From Curtobacterium sp. L6-1 (lineage in GTDB: Bacteria; Actinomycetota; Actinomycetes; Actinomycetales; Microbacteriaceae), in the NCBI RefSeq assembly GCF_018885305.1, contig NZ_CP076544.1, positions 248,001 through 312,000 of the forward strand: a stretch of 64,000 bases of DNA, written 5' to 3'. Positions 1-7,294 of this stretch are shown piece by piece. The notes under the pieces were generated by a model. That model did not search any database, was not told the origin of the DNA, and saw only the letters and a program-made list of their open reading frames with translations. How positions within the stretch are numbered: the stretch's first letter is position 1; the number at the start of each line of letters is the position of its first letter. The position numbers were made by a program, and so were the translations under genes.

Positions 1-629
1 GGGAGCTCGTCGACCTGGCCGACCGCCTGGGTGCCGACGGCGTGCAGATCGACCTCGAGTCGATGCGCGACCAGGACCGGTCCGGCCTCGTGTCCTTCGC
101 GGCCGAGCTGCGGACGGCCGTGCACGACCGGCTCGGCGACCGGGCCGAGGTGTCGATCGCGATGATGGCCTCGACCGACCCGGCGGAGTACCGCTCCCGC
201 GGGTACGACCTCGCCGACCTCGCCCCGCACCTGGACCGGGTCGTCCTCATGACCTACGACCAGCACGGACCGTGGAGCGGCCCGGGCACCGTCGGCGCCC
301 TGCCGTGGACCCGGAAGGCCGTGCGCACCGCGATCGACGGCGGCGTCCCCGCCGAGCGGATCGACGTCGGCGTCGCCGGGTACGGCTACGCGTGGGGGCC
401 CGGCGCGGACAGCGCCCCGATTGCTGCCGCCGCCGCCGCGCACCTGGCGGGGGACCGGGCCGAGTGGTCGGAGCGCGACGGGGAGTGGTCCGCGACGCTC
501 GACGACGGGCGGGAGCTGCACTGGTCGGACGCCCGCTCGTACGCCGTGCGCCGTGACCTCGCCCGCGAGCTCGGCGTGCACGGGGTGGCGCTGTGGTCGC
601 TCAACCTGTCGCCGCTGCCGGAGGACTGA
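1..629 (+). CDS. GH18-like glycoside hydrolase, C-terminal part (5' end outside window)
   Basis: The reading frame is open from base 3, so the gene begins upstream of the window. The visible 208 residues contain DGVQIDLES near the start, which matches the DGxxxDxE catalytic strand of GH18 chitinase-like barrels with the final Glu as proton donor. Further on, VVLMTYDQHG matches the MTYD strand of the same fold, and ALWSLNLSP near the end matches the last barrel strand. GH18 members hydrolyse beta-1,4-GlcNAc polymers or are spore/peptidoglycan-type hydrolases of the YdhD/SleL kind; the short loops here fit the latter better, but this is inference. Substrate and export signal cannot be judged without the N-terminus. 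Confidence 0.75.
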   Translation, partial: ELVDLADRLGADGVQIDLESMRDQDRSGLVSFAAELRTAVHDRLGDRAEVSIAMMASTDPAEYRSRGYDLADLAPHLDRVVLMTYDQHGPWSGPGTVGALPWTRKAVRTAIDGGVPAERIDVGVAGYGYAWGPGADSAPIAAAAAAHLAGDRAEWSERDGEWSATLDDGRELHWSDARSYAVRRDLARELGVHGVALWSLNLSPLPED

Positions 630-646
630 ACCCGGCCGGCGCCGCG

Positions 647-692
647 CGGTCCGCGCCGCCCGGTCCGCGCCGCCCGGTCCGTCCGCGCCGCC
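647..692. repeat. 14-bp tandem repeat at gene end
   Basis: Unit CGGTCCGCGCCGCC is present at 647-660 and 661-674, then again at 675-692 with a 4-bp insertion. It starts 18 bp after the GH18 stop codon and is non-coding. Confidence 0.8.
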
Positions 693-787
693 CGTCCGCC
701 CGGCGCGTTCGGTGACGCATCCTCCGGTTGCTGTCGGCGAGCCGTTGTAGCATCACCGCACATCGACCCAGCGGCGAGGAGACCTGC

Positions 788-1780
788 GTGCCGGAACTGA
801 CCCACCAAGCCTTCCCGATCGACCGGATCCAGGACGCCGGGGCGGACATCGTCGCGTCGGTCGCGACCGTGGTGGACGGCAAGGACGACGCCATCCGGAC
901 CGCCCTGACCGTGATGCTCGCCGAGGGACACCTGCTCGTCGAGGACGTCCCGGGCGTCGGCAAGACCGTCCTCGCGAAGGCCCTCGGCGCCTCGGTCGGC
1001 GGCTCGGTGAACCGCATCCAGTTCACCTCGGACATGCTGCCGTCGGACGTCACCGGGGTGAACATCTACGACCAGTCCTCCGGCACGTTCCGGTTCTCGC
1101 CCGGCCCGGTGTTCGCGAACGTCGTCATCGGCGACGAGATCAACCGCACGAGCCCGAAGACGCAGTCGGCGCTGCTCGAGGCGATGGCCGAGTCGCAGGT
1201 CACCGTCGACGGTGTCACCCGACCGCTCGAGTCGCCGTTCATGATCGTGGCGACGCAGAACCCCGTCGACATGGAGGGCACGTACCCGCTGCCCGAGGCG
1301 CAGCGCGACCGGTTCATGGCCCGCATCGCCATGGGGTACCCGAGCCCCCAGGCCGAACGGCGGATGCTCGCGGCCCGCGGTGCGCACGACCCGCTCGCCG
1401 ACCTCCGCCCCGTGGTCGACGTCGACACCCTGCGCGCGATGATCGCCGCCGTCCGCACCGTGCACGTGGCGGCCGACGTCGAGGCGTACATCGTCGAGGT
1501 CGTCCGCGTCACCCGCACCCACCCCGACCTGCTCCTCGGCGCGAGCCCCCGCGCGACCCTGCACCTGGCACAGGCGTCCCGCGCGTACGCGGCCCTCGCC
1601 GGCCGTCCGTTCGTGACCCCCGACGACGTCGCCGCCCTCGCACCGATCGTCCTCGCGCACCGACTCGTGCCGGTCGCCCGGGGCCTCGGCGGGTCGGCCG
1701 AGGACACCGCCCGCGAGATCGTCGTCCGCATCGTCGCCGACACCGCGGTGCCCTTCACGGCCACGCCCGTCCGGTCCTGA
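788..1780 (+). CDS. MoxR-family AAA+ ATPase
   Basis: 330-residue AAA+ ATPase. Walker A is GVGKT (about 56-60) and Walker B is VIGDE (about 113-117), followed by the MoxR-typical INRTSPKTQSALLEAM stretch. MoxR proteins act as chaperone-like ATPases that work with DUF58/VWA partners, here encoded immediately downstream. The GTG at 788 is chosen because GAGGAG at 776-781 lies 6 nt before it and the product then starts like other MoxR proteins; the in-frame ATG at 728 would add 20 unconserved residues and has no SD. A possible -10, TAGCAT, is at 748-753. The stop overlaps the next start (TGATG), so translation with the DUF58 gene is likely coupled. Confidence 0.9.
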   Translation: MPELTHQAFPIDRIQDAGADIVASVATVVDGKDDAIRTALTVMLAEGHLLVEDVPGVGKTVLAKALGASVGGSVNRIQFTSDMLPSDVTGVNIYDQSSGTFRFSPGPVFANVVIGDEINRTSPKTQSALLEAMAESQVTVDGVTRPLESPFMIVATQNPVDMEGTYPLPEAQRDRFMARIAMGYPSPQAERRMLAARGAHDPLADLRPVVDVDTLRAMIAAVRTVHVAADVEAYIVEVVRVTRTHPDLLLGASPRATLHLAQASRAYAALAGRPFVTPDDVAALAPIVLAHRLVPVARGLGGSAEDTAREIVVRIVADTAVPFTATPVRS

Positions 1781-3114
1781 TGACCGACCATCGGCCCGTC
1801 GCCCGGCGGCTCTCGCGCCGTGCCGGTGCCGTCGGCTCGGTGCTGGCCCGCTACGGCCGGCGGGGCACGGGCATGCTGCGGCGGACGCCGTTCCCGCGTC
1901 CGACCGTGCGTGGCTGGACGGTCCTCGCGGTCGGCCTCGGCCTCGTCGGCGGCGGGCTCGTCGCGTCGATGGGTGTCGCCGTGTCCGCCGGACTGCTGCT
2001 GGTCGTGCTGGTGGTGCTGGGCGTCGTGGCCGCACTCGCCGTGGCGGCGCCGCTCCGCGCCTCCCGGCAGGCGCCCCGCGTGGTCGTGCAGGTCGGCGAG
2101 GTCTACCGCGGACGCGTGACGGTCCGTGGTTCCGGCGTCCGGTTCGCCCCGCGGTCGACGCTGCTCGTCCGCGAGCAGCTCGACGACCTGTTCGTCAGCA
2201 CGGCCGAGGCGGCGGCCCTCGTGACGATCGGGCCGGCGACCCCGCCGGCGGTGCTCGACGTCGAGGCGCTCGCGATCCGCCGCGGTCGGGGCCTGGTCGG
2301 ACCGGCCACCGTCCGGGTCGAGGACGCCTTCGGTCTGCTCCGCATCGACCGCCCGGTCGTCGCCGCCGAGGAGGTCGTCGTCGTGCCCGGCTCGACCCCG
2401 ATGTCCGGCCTGGACGCCGGCGCCCTGGCCGGTGCTGTGTCCGCCGACGAGGGCCGGGTCGGACAGGGCGGCTCGGCCGACGACAGCGAACTCCGTCCGT
2501 ACCGCCCCGGCGACCCGATCCGTCGCGTGCACTGGGGACAGAGCGCGAAGCGCGGGGTCCTGCACGTGCGGCAGACGACGCAGGCCCAGCCGCCGGAGGC
2601 CGTGGTCGCGCTCGACGTACGGCGCGAGGCGTACCAGCAGCTCGGCCGCGACGACCTCGCCGAACTGGCGGACCTCGGCGGCGACCAGGCCTTCGAGCAC
2701 GCGGTCGTCGTGGCGGCGAGCGTCGCACGGGCCCTGGCGGCGCGGACGTCACGCGTCGTCCTGGTCACCGACGGGCCGGGCGGGGACGTCCGCCACAACG
2801 GTGACGCGGGCGGGCTGTCCGAGGTGCTCGTCGGCCTCGCGGACGTCCACGTGCGCAGCGACGCCCGGCACGTCACCGAGGTCCTGCACGGGGTCCGCGG
2901 CCGCGACGTGCACGGCATGACGGCCGTCGTGACCGGGCACTGCACCGCCGAGCAGGCCGCCGAACTCGTCTCCGCGACCAACGGGTCGAGCCGCGGCGTG
3001 CTGGCCACCGTGACCGCACCGGACCCCGTCGTCCGCGGCATCCTCGACCGTGCCGGGTGGCGGGTCGTCGTCGTCCCCGTGCCCGGCACCACCACGGACG
3101 GACACCGCCGATGA
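1780..3114 (+). CDS. DUF58 domain protein, membrane anchored
   Basis: 444 residues. Two adjacent hydrophobic segments (about 46-68 and 70-92) form a membrane hairpin and the rest should be soluble. The DUF58 signature RPYRPGDPIRRVHWGQSAK lies near residues 241-259, within the VWA-like domain. DUF58 proteins are nearly always encoded between a MoxR ATPase and a TgpA-type transglutaminase, as here, and are thought to be the MoxR partner; the cellular role is not established. The ATG overlaps the moxR stop by one base. Its own stop lies inside the first copy of a 26-bp duplicated segment (3093-3118). Confidence 0.85.
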   Translation: MTDHRPVARRLSRRAGAVGSVLARYGRRGTGMLRRTPFPRPTVRGWTVLAVGLGLVGGGLVASMGVAVSAGLLLVVLVVLGVVAALAVAAPLRASRQAPRVVVQVGEVYRGRVTVRGSGVRFAPRSTLLVREQLDDLFVSTAEAAALVTIGPATPPAVLDVEALAIRRGRGLVGPATVRVEDAFGLLRIDRPVVAAEEVVVVPGSTPMSGLDAGALAGAVSADEGRVGQGGSADDSELRPYRPGDPIRRVHWGQSAKRGVLHVRQTTQAQPPEAVVALDVRREAYQQLGRDDLAELADLGGDQAFEHAVVVAASVARALAARTSRVVLVTDGPGGDVRHNGDAGGLSEVLVGLADVHVRSDARHVTEVLHGVRGRDVHGMTAVVTGHCTAEQAAELVSATNGSSRGVLATVTAPDPVVRGILDRAGWRVVVVPVPGTTTDGHRR

Positions 3115-3150
3115 CCGCACCCCGCACGGACGGACACCGCCGATGACCGC
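3093..3150. repeat. 26-bp direct repeat (32-bp spacing) across a gene junction
   Basis: The same 26 bases occur at 3093-3118 and 3125-3150, each containing CGATGACCGC. The first ATG (3111) overlaps the DUF58 TGA but reads only 11 codons to a TGA at 3144-3146; that TGA overlaps the second ATG (3143), the start of the transglutaminase gene. It looks like a 32-bp tandem duplication of an ancestral ATGA junction. Confidence 0.85.
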
Positions 3151-5491
3151 CACCAGCCCGAGCCGACAGCGTCCCCGGGTGGACGTGCGCGAGGTCCTCG
3201 ACCGCGACGACCTGCCCGACGACGCCCCCGCCGCCCGCGTCGTCGCGCTCGCGCCGGTCCCCGTGCTCCTGGCCGCCCTCGCGATGCGCCCGCTCGTGCA
3301 GGGCGTCGCGTGGTGGGTGTCCGGCGTCGTCTTCGTCGCGCTGCTCGTCGTCGTCGTGCTCGCCGTCCGCACCCGCCCGCGCGGCGTCCGGTTCGTCGCG
3401 CTCGTCGCCACGCTCGTCCTCGGGTCCTGCGCGGTGGCGCTCGTCAACGGGTCCGGCCCGCTCGGCTGGCTCGACCAGGGCGGTGCGCTCGGCCAGACGC
3501 TCGCGTCCATCCGGCTCAACCCCGCGCCGCTGCCGCAGTCGGACGCGGTCCGCCTCGTCGTGACGGTGGCGATCGCCTGGGTCGCGGGGGCGTCCCTGTT
3601 CCTCGCCGCCGTCGCCCCCACGGCCGCCCTCGCCGCGGCCCCGGCGCTCGTGATCCTGCTCGTACCGGGCATCATCACCGGGCAGGCACCGTCCACCTGG
3701 CTCGTGGTCCTGACCGCGCTGGCGTTCCTGGCGCTGCTGTGGACCTCGGTCCGGCCGGTGCAACGCGCGTTCCCGGCCGTCGTGGTCGGGGCGATCGGCC
3801 TGGTCGTCGCGGTCGGGCTGCCCACCCTCGTGCCGCTCGACGCGGGCTTCCTGTCGGGTGTGACGGGAGCGATCCGGTCGCCGATCCAGCCGGGCCGTCC
3901 GGGCACGCTGCTCGAGCTCGGGCAGGACCTCCGTCGCCCGAACGAGCTCGAGGTCTTCCGGTACCGCTCGTCCGACGGGCAGCCGCAGTACCTCAAGCTC
4001 GCCGACCTCGACGAGTTCGGCACGGGCGACTGGGTCCCGACCGTGACCGACGCCTCGACCGCCGACACCGCCGAGCAGGCCCGGTGGGCGGAGGGCGTGA
4101 ACCCCCGGCTCGCGGACCGCGGCGACGTGACCGTGCAGATCACCGGCCTGTCGAGCAACTACCTGCCGCTGCCCTCCGGTGCGATGTCCATCGAGTCCAA
4201 GTCGACCAACCTCGACCTCGGGCAGTGGCGCTGGTCGGGGTCGGCGAACACCGTGCGCTCGACCGGCCCGGCGACCGCGCGCGGAGCGACCTACGAGGCG
4301 TACGGCGCATCGGTGACGGCGAACCCGTACCTCGACGCCGTGGCCGCGGCGGGGCGGTTGGACGATGACGGGGGCCGGTCGTTCCGCGCCCCGTCGCAGG
4401 AGCAGCTGCGCATCGACACGACACTGCCCGACGACCTGCCCGCCGTGATCCGCGACACCGCCGGCCGGGTCCGCGCGGGTGCGACCTCGGACTACGAGCA
4501 GGGCCGCGCGCTCGAGCAGTGGTTCCGCAGCGGCCTGTTCACCTACTCCGAGACGGCGCCGGTCGAGCAGGGCTACGACGGTGACAGCATGGACGTCGTC
4601 GCGCGGTTCCTGCAGGAGCGCTCCGGCTACTGCGTGCACTTCGCCTCGGCGATGGCGGTGATGGCCCGGACGCTCGGGATCCCGTCACGGATCGCCGTCG
4701 GGTACCGGGCCGGCGCCGCCCGTGAGGACGGCCAGTACACGGTCTCGAACCGCCAGCTCCACTCGTGGCCCGAGCTGTACATCCGCGGGGCCGGCTGGGT
4801 GGCCTTCGAGCCGACCCCGGACTCGGACGCCGCAGCGCAGTCGCAGCCGTCGGCCTCCGCGACGCCGTCCGCCTCGGCGGCGACACCGCTGCCGGCGCCC
4901 GGCGAGACGACGGCGCCCTCGGCGTCACCGAGCGCCACCCCGAGCGCGTCCGCCGGCGCGGACGCGGCCGGCGAGACCGGCGGTGGGGGAGCCTCCACGC
5001 CGTGGGGTGTGCTCGTCGGGCTGCTCGTCGCCCTGGCGCTCCTGGCCGCGCCGTCACTGGTCCGCGGCTGGCGGCGCCGCCGTCGCCTGGCCGCGATCGC
5101 GACCGGGCACCAGCCCGCGGCGACCGCGTGGCGGGAGCTGCTCGACGACCTCGCCGACCACGGGCTCGCCCCGGACGCGCCGCCGCCCGGGGACGCCGCG
5201 GCGGCCGCACGGACGGCGCGCGCCACGTACGGCCGGCTGCGGTCGTCGGTGCCGGCGTCGGTGCTGCCGCACCTGCGGTCCGTCGTGGACGCGCTGGACC
5301 GCGAACGGTACGCGGCCGCCGAGCCGGCGGATCCGCAGGCGCTCGGCACGGCGGTCCGGGAGGCGCGCACCGCCCTGGACGCATCGGTGTCACGCCGCCA
5401 GGTGGTCTGGTCGCGTCTGTTCCCGCCGAGTCTGCTGCCGTCGGCCGACCGCCCGCCGCGGGGACGGGGCACCCGCGTGACGGCGGGCTGA
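3143..5491 (+). CDS. TgpA-like transmembrane transglutaminase
   Basis: 782 residues. The N-terminal ~260 residues form several hydrophobic helices, followed by an extracytoplasmic transglutaminase-like domain with SGYCVHFASAMA (Cys497) and HSWPEL (His540). After GWVAF the motif reads EPTP, so Glu stands where many relatives have the catalytic Asp. A Ser/Ala/Pro/Thr-rich linker (about 565-610) leads to a further membrane helix and a basic, DUF4129-like cytoplasmic tail. This matches the TgpA family encoded with MoxR and DUF58, implicated in envelope protein processing or peptide cross-linking; the substrate is unknown. Start ATG 3143 is used because conserved sequence begins there; the ATG at 3111 is out of frame. 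Confidence 0.85.
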   Translation: MTATSPSRQRPRVDVREVLDRDDLPDDAPAARVVALAPVPVLLAALAMRPLVQGVAWWVSGVVFVALLVVVVLAVRTRPRGVRFVALVATLVLGSCAVALVNGSGPLGWLDQGGALGQTLASIRLNPAPLPQSDAVRLVVTVAIAWVAGASLFLAAVAPTAALAAAPALVILLVPGIITGQAPSTWLVVLTALAFLALLWTSVRPVQRAFPAVVVGAIGLVVAVGLPTLVPLDAGFLSGVTGAIRSPIQPGRPGTLLELGQDLRRPNELEVFRYRSSDGQPQYLKLADLDEFGTGDWVPTVTDASTADTAEQARWAEGVNPRLADRGDVTVQITGLSSNYLPLPSGAMSIESKSTNLDLGQWRWSGSANTVRSTGPATARGATYEAYGASVTANPYLDAVAAAGRLDDDGGRSFRAPSQEQLRIDTTLPDDLPAVIRDTAGRVRAGATSDYEQGRALEQWFRSGLFTYSETAPVEQGYDGDSMDVVARFLQERSGYCVHFASAMAVMARTLGIPSRIAVGYRAGAAREDGQYTVSNRQLHSWPELYIRGAGWVAFEPTPDSDAAAQSQPSASATPSASAATPLPAPGETTAPSASPSATPSASAGADAAGETGGGGASTPWGVLVGLLVALALLAAPSLVRGWRRRRRLAAIATGHQPAATAWRELLDDLADHGLAPDAPPPGDAAAAARTARATYGRLRSSVPASVLPHLRSVVDALDRERYAAAEPADPQALGTAVREARTALDASVSRRQVVWSRLFPPSLLPSADRPPRGRGTRVTAG

Positions 5492-5522
5492 GGCGACGGC
5501 GGGCTGCGGTGACGGCGGGCTG
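5479..5522. repeat. 16-bp tandem repeat at gene end
   Basis: GACGGCGGGCTG recurs at 5479-5490, 5495-5506 and 5511-5522 (period 16). The first copy forms the last codons of the transglutaminase gene; the others follow its stop. Confidence 0.8.
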
Positions 5523-5540
5523 CGGCCGCACGCCGGCGGC

Positions 5541-6179
5541 TCAGCGCGGCCGCACCACCGCCTCGACCAGGGCCGCGACCGCCTCGCCCGGGTCGGTGCC
5601 GTCGACGGCCGGCGCGTCGAACACCATCCCGGTGTTGGCGGCGATGAGCAGCACCGCGAAGACGTCGAGCGGCATGCCCGGGTCGACCTCGGGATGTGCG
5701 CCGAACCAGGTGTGGACGAGGTCGCGCACGCCGTCCTGCAGGTGCCGCCGCTGCCGCACGAACTCGGGCAGGAACTCGGGGTGCCGCATCGCGTACCCCC
5801 GGAGTTCGGAGAGCAGCGCGAACTGGGCCGCCTGGTCGTGCCGGTCGAACGCTGCCCGGACGACGTCCCCGATGCGGTCGGGCGTCACGTCGGTCCCGAC
5901 GAGTTCCTGCAGCGAGTGGAGCACGGTGTTCGTGGCGCGCTGCATGACCTGCGCGACGAGGTCCTCCTTCGACGCGAAGTTCGAGTAGACGGCACCCTTG
6001 CTGAAGCCCGCGGCGGCGGCGATCTCGTCGAGCCGCGCCTCGTGCACGCCCTGCTCGGCGAAGACCCGGGCACCGGCGGCGAGCAGGCGCTCGCGGACCT
6101 CGGCGCGGGGGGTGCGGGGGACCGACGGTGCGCGGTCCTCGTGCTGCCCGGACAGTTCCGGGGTGGGTGCGTCGGTCAT
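5541..6179 (-). CDS. TetR-family transcriptional regulator
   Basis: 212 residues. The N-terminal TetR helix-turn-helix is clear: LDEIAAAAGFSKGAVYSNF around residues 48-66, followed by the usual SKEDL. The C-terminal ligand domain is not assignable to a subfamily. Start ATG 6179 gives MTDAPTP; the frame stays open further upstream but only as low-complexity Arg/Pro sequence. A possible minus-strand -10 (TACACT, 6383-6378) and a GGTACC palindrome lie about 180-200 bp upstream, giving a long leader. No adjacent efflux gene or enzyme is an obvious target, so it may be autoregulated or act elsewhere. Confidence 0.85.
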   Translation of the reverse strand: MTDAPTPELSGQHEDRAPSVPRTPRAEVRERLLAAGARVFAEQGVHEARLDEIAAAAGFSKGAVYSNFASKEDLVAQVMQRATNTVLHSLQELVGTDVTPDRIGDVVRAAFDRHDQAAQFALLSELRGYAMRHPEFLPEFVRQRRHLQDGVRDLVHTWFGAHPEVDPGMPLDVFAVLLIAANTGMVFDAPAVDGTDPGEAVAALVEAVVRPR

Positions 6180-6358
6180 CAGGACCTGTTCCGGGCTCTG
6201 CTGGCGGTGCGGCGGCTGGCGGGGTGGAGCGCGGGGCGGGGGAGCCGTGCCGTGCGTCTGACCTCGCGCGGAACGGTGACCCCTCGTACCCGCTCGCCAC
6301 GGTCGGTACCGGCGTTCTCGGGTCACGTCGGTGCGCTGTCCGTGGTGGTGCGGCCGGT

Positions 6359-6378
6359 TCGGTACCCGGCGGTACCGA
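6359..6378. promoter_or_regulatory. Candidate TetR operator (GGTACC palindrome)
   Basis: TCGGTACC (6359-6366), a 4-bp spacer and GGTACCGA (6371-6378) form a perfect inverted repeat. A third GGTACC lies at 6305-6310. The palindrome abuts a possible -10 (TACACT on the minus strand, 6383-6378) for the TetR gene. The remaining sequence from 6180 to 6414 shows nothing else recognisable. Confidence 0.45.
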
Positions 6379-6414
6379 GTGTACGACGGCCGGCACGCGG
6401 TGCCCAGTGCCGGG

Positions 6415-7233
6415 TCAGTCCTGGTCGGGGTCCGCGGGAATCGGCGCGTCCGCGTCGGTGTGCACGCTGCCGGCGCCGGCCCGGCGTCCGGGGCGACGGA
6501 GCAGGCGGACCGCGTCGGGTCGGGCCAGGCGGAGCCCGCGTCCCCGGCCACGACCGCGACGGAGCAGCGACGCCAGGCGGGACTGCGGCTGCCAGTTGCG
6601 GCCGTTCGGCAGGCCCCACCCGCGTCGCACGGCACCCCAGCGCAGCAGGAGCGAGAGCAGGATGGCGACGAGGATCCCGATCGACGGCGACCCGAGCCAC
6701 GACGCCACGACCATCACGAGCGAGGCCGCCACCGCGACCGTGGCGTAGAGCGCGTTGCCGCCGAACACCGCGGGGACCCGGCGCAGGAGCATGTCCCGCA
6801 TCGCCCCGCCGCCGACGGCCGTCACGGTGCCCATGATGACCGCGGCCGGCCACTCGAGTCCCGCGTCGAAGGTGCGCTGCACGCCGACGACCGCCCAGAA
6901 GCCGATGACGGCCGCGTCGAGCACCGTGAACAGCCGGTCCCAGGTGCGTTCGGAGAACGACACGAAGAACGCCACGAGCGCCCCGGCGACCGCGACCGGC
7001 AGGTAGAGCGGGTCGGTGAGGGCGACGGGCGGGCCGTTCTGCAGCAGCACGTCGCGGAGCAGACCGCCGCCGAGCCCCGACACGAACCCGACCACGAGGA
7101 ACCCGAACAGGTCGAAGTCCATCGTCCGCGCGATCGACCCGCCGAGCAGTGCGGACGCGAAGACCCCGGCGAGGTCGAGCACGTTCGTCACGGACGCCAG
7201 GCCGTCCACGGTCAGCAGGTTCATGAGGACCAT
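6415..7233 (-). CDS. Trimeric intracellular cation (TRIC) channel family membrane protein
   Basis: 272 residues, hydrophobic, with about seven membrane segments arranged as two homologous halves. Each half carries the UPF0126/TRIC motif: GGGLLRDVLL in the first (about residues 54-63) and GGGAMRDMLL in the second. Prokaryotic TRIC proteins are homotrimeric K+/cation channels; physiological roles are poorly defined. The C-terminal 50 residues after WGLPNGRNWQP are basic and unconserved. Start is ambiguous: ATG 7233 is given, with ATG 7224 as an alternative; neither has a strong SD. The gene is divergent from efeU, with the iron box lying between them. Confidence 0.85.
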   Translation of the reverse strand: MVLMNLLTVDGLASVTNVLDLAGVFASALLGGSIARTMDFDLFGFLVVGFVSGLGGGLLRDVLLQNGPPVALTDPLYLPVAVAGALVAFFVSFSERTWDRLFTVLDAAVIGFWAVVGVQRTFDAGLEWPAAVIMGTVTAVGGGAMRDMLLRRVPAVFGGNALYATVAVAASLVMVVASWLGSPSIGILVAILLSLLLRWGAVRRGWGLPNGRNWQPQSRLASLLRRGRGRGRGLRLARPDAVRLLRRPGRRAGAGSVHTDADAPIPADPDQD

Positions 7234-7272
7234 CAAAGCGCACCCGCCCCCGGCTGGCGGGCCGAGCGCTGG

Positions 7273-7291
7273 TTAGGTTAGCCTCACCTTC
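7273..7291. promoter_or_regulatory. DtxR/IdeR iron box upstream of efeU
   Basis: TTAGGTTAGCCTCACCTTC matches the DtxR-family consensus TTAGGTTAGSCTAACCTAA at 16 of 19 positions. A -10-like TAGCCT (7279-7284) lies inside it, and the efeU ATG begins 3 nt after the box, so repressor binding would cover the promoter. Confidence 0.85.
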
Positions 7292-7294
7292 GTC

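Noticed and set aside
728..787. ATG 728 as the moxR start
   Set aside because: It has no SD, adds 20 unconserved residues and overlaps the probable -10 (TAGCAT, 748-753).
386..2035. Long antisense open frames such as this one on the minus strand
   Set aside because: Arg/Pro/Gly-rich products with no SD, opposite well-defined genes; expected from high GC codon bias. The same applies to many other long overlapping frames.
3111..3146. A true small protein of 11 residues between DUF58 and the transglutaminase
   Set aside because: It is explained fully by the 32-bp duplication; at most it has a translational relay role.
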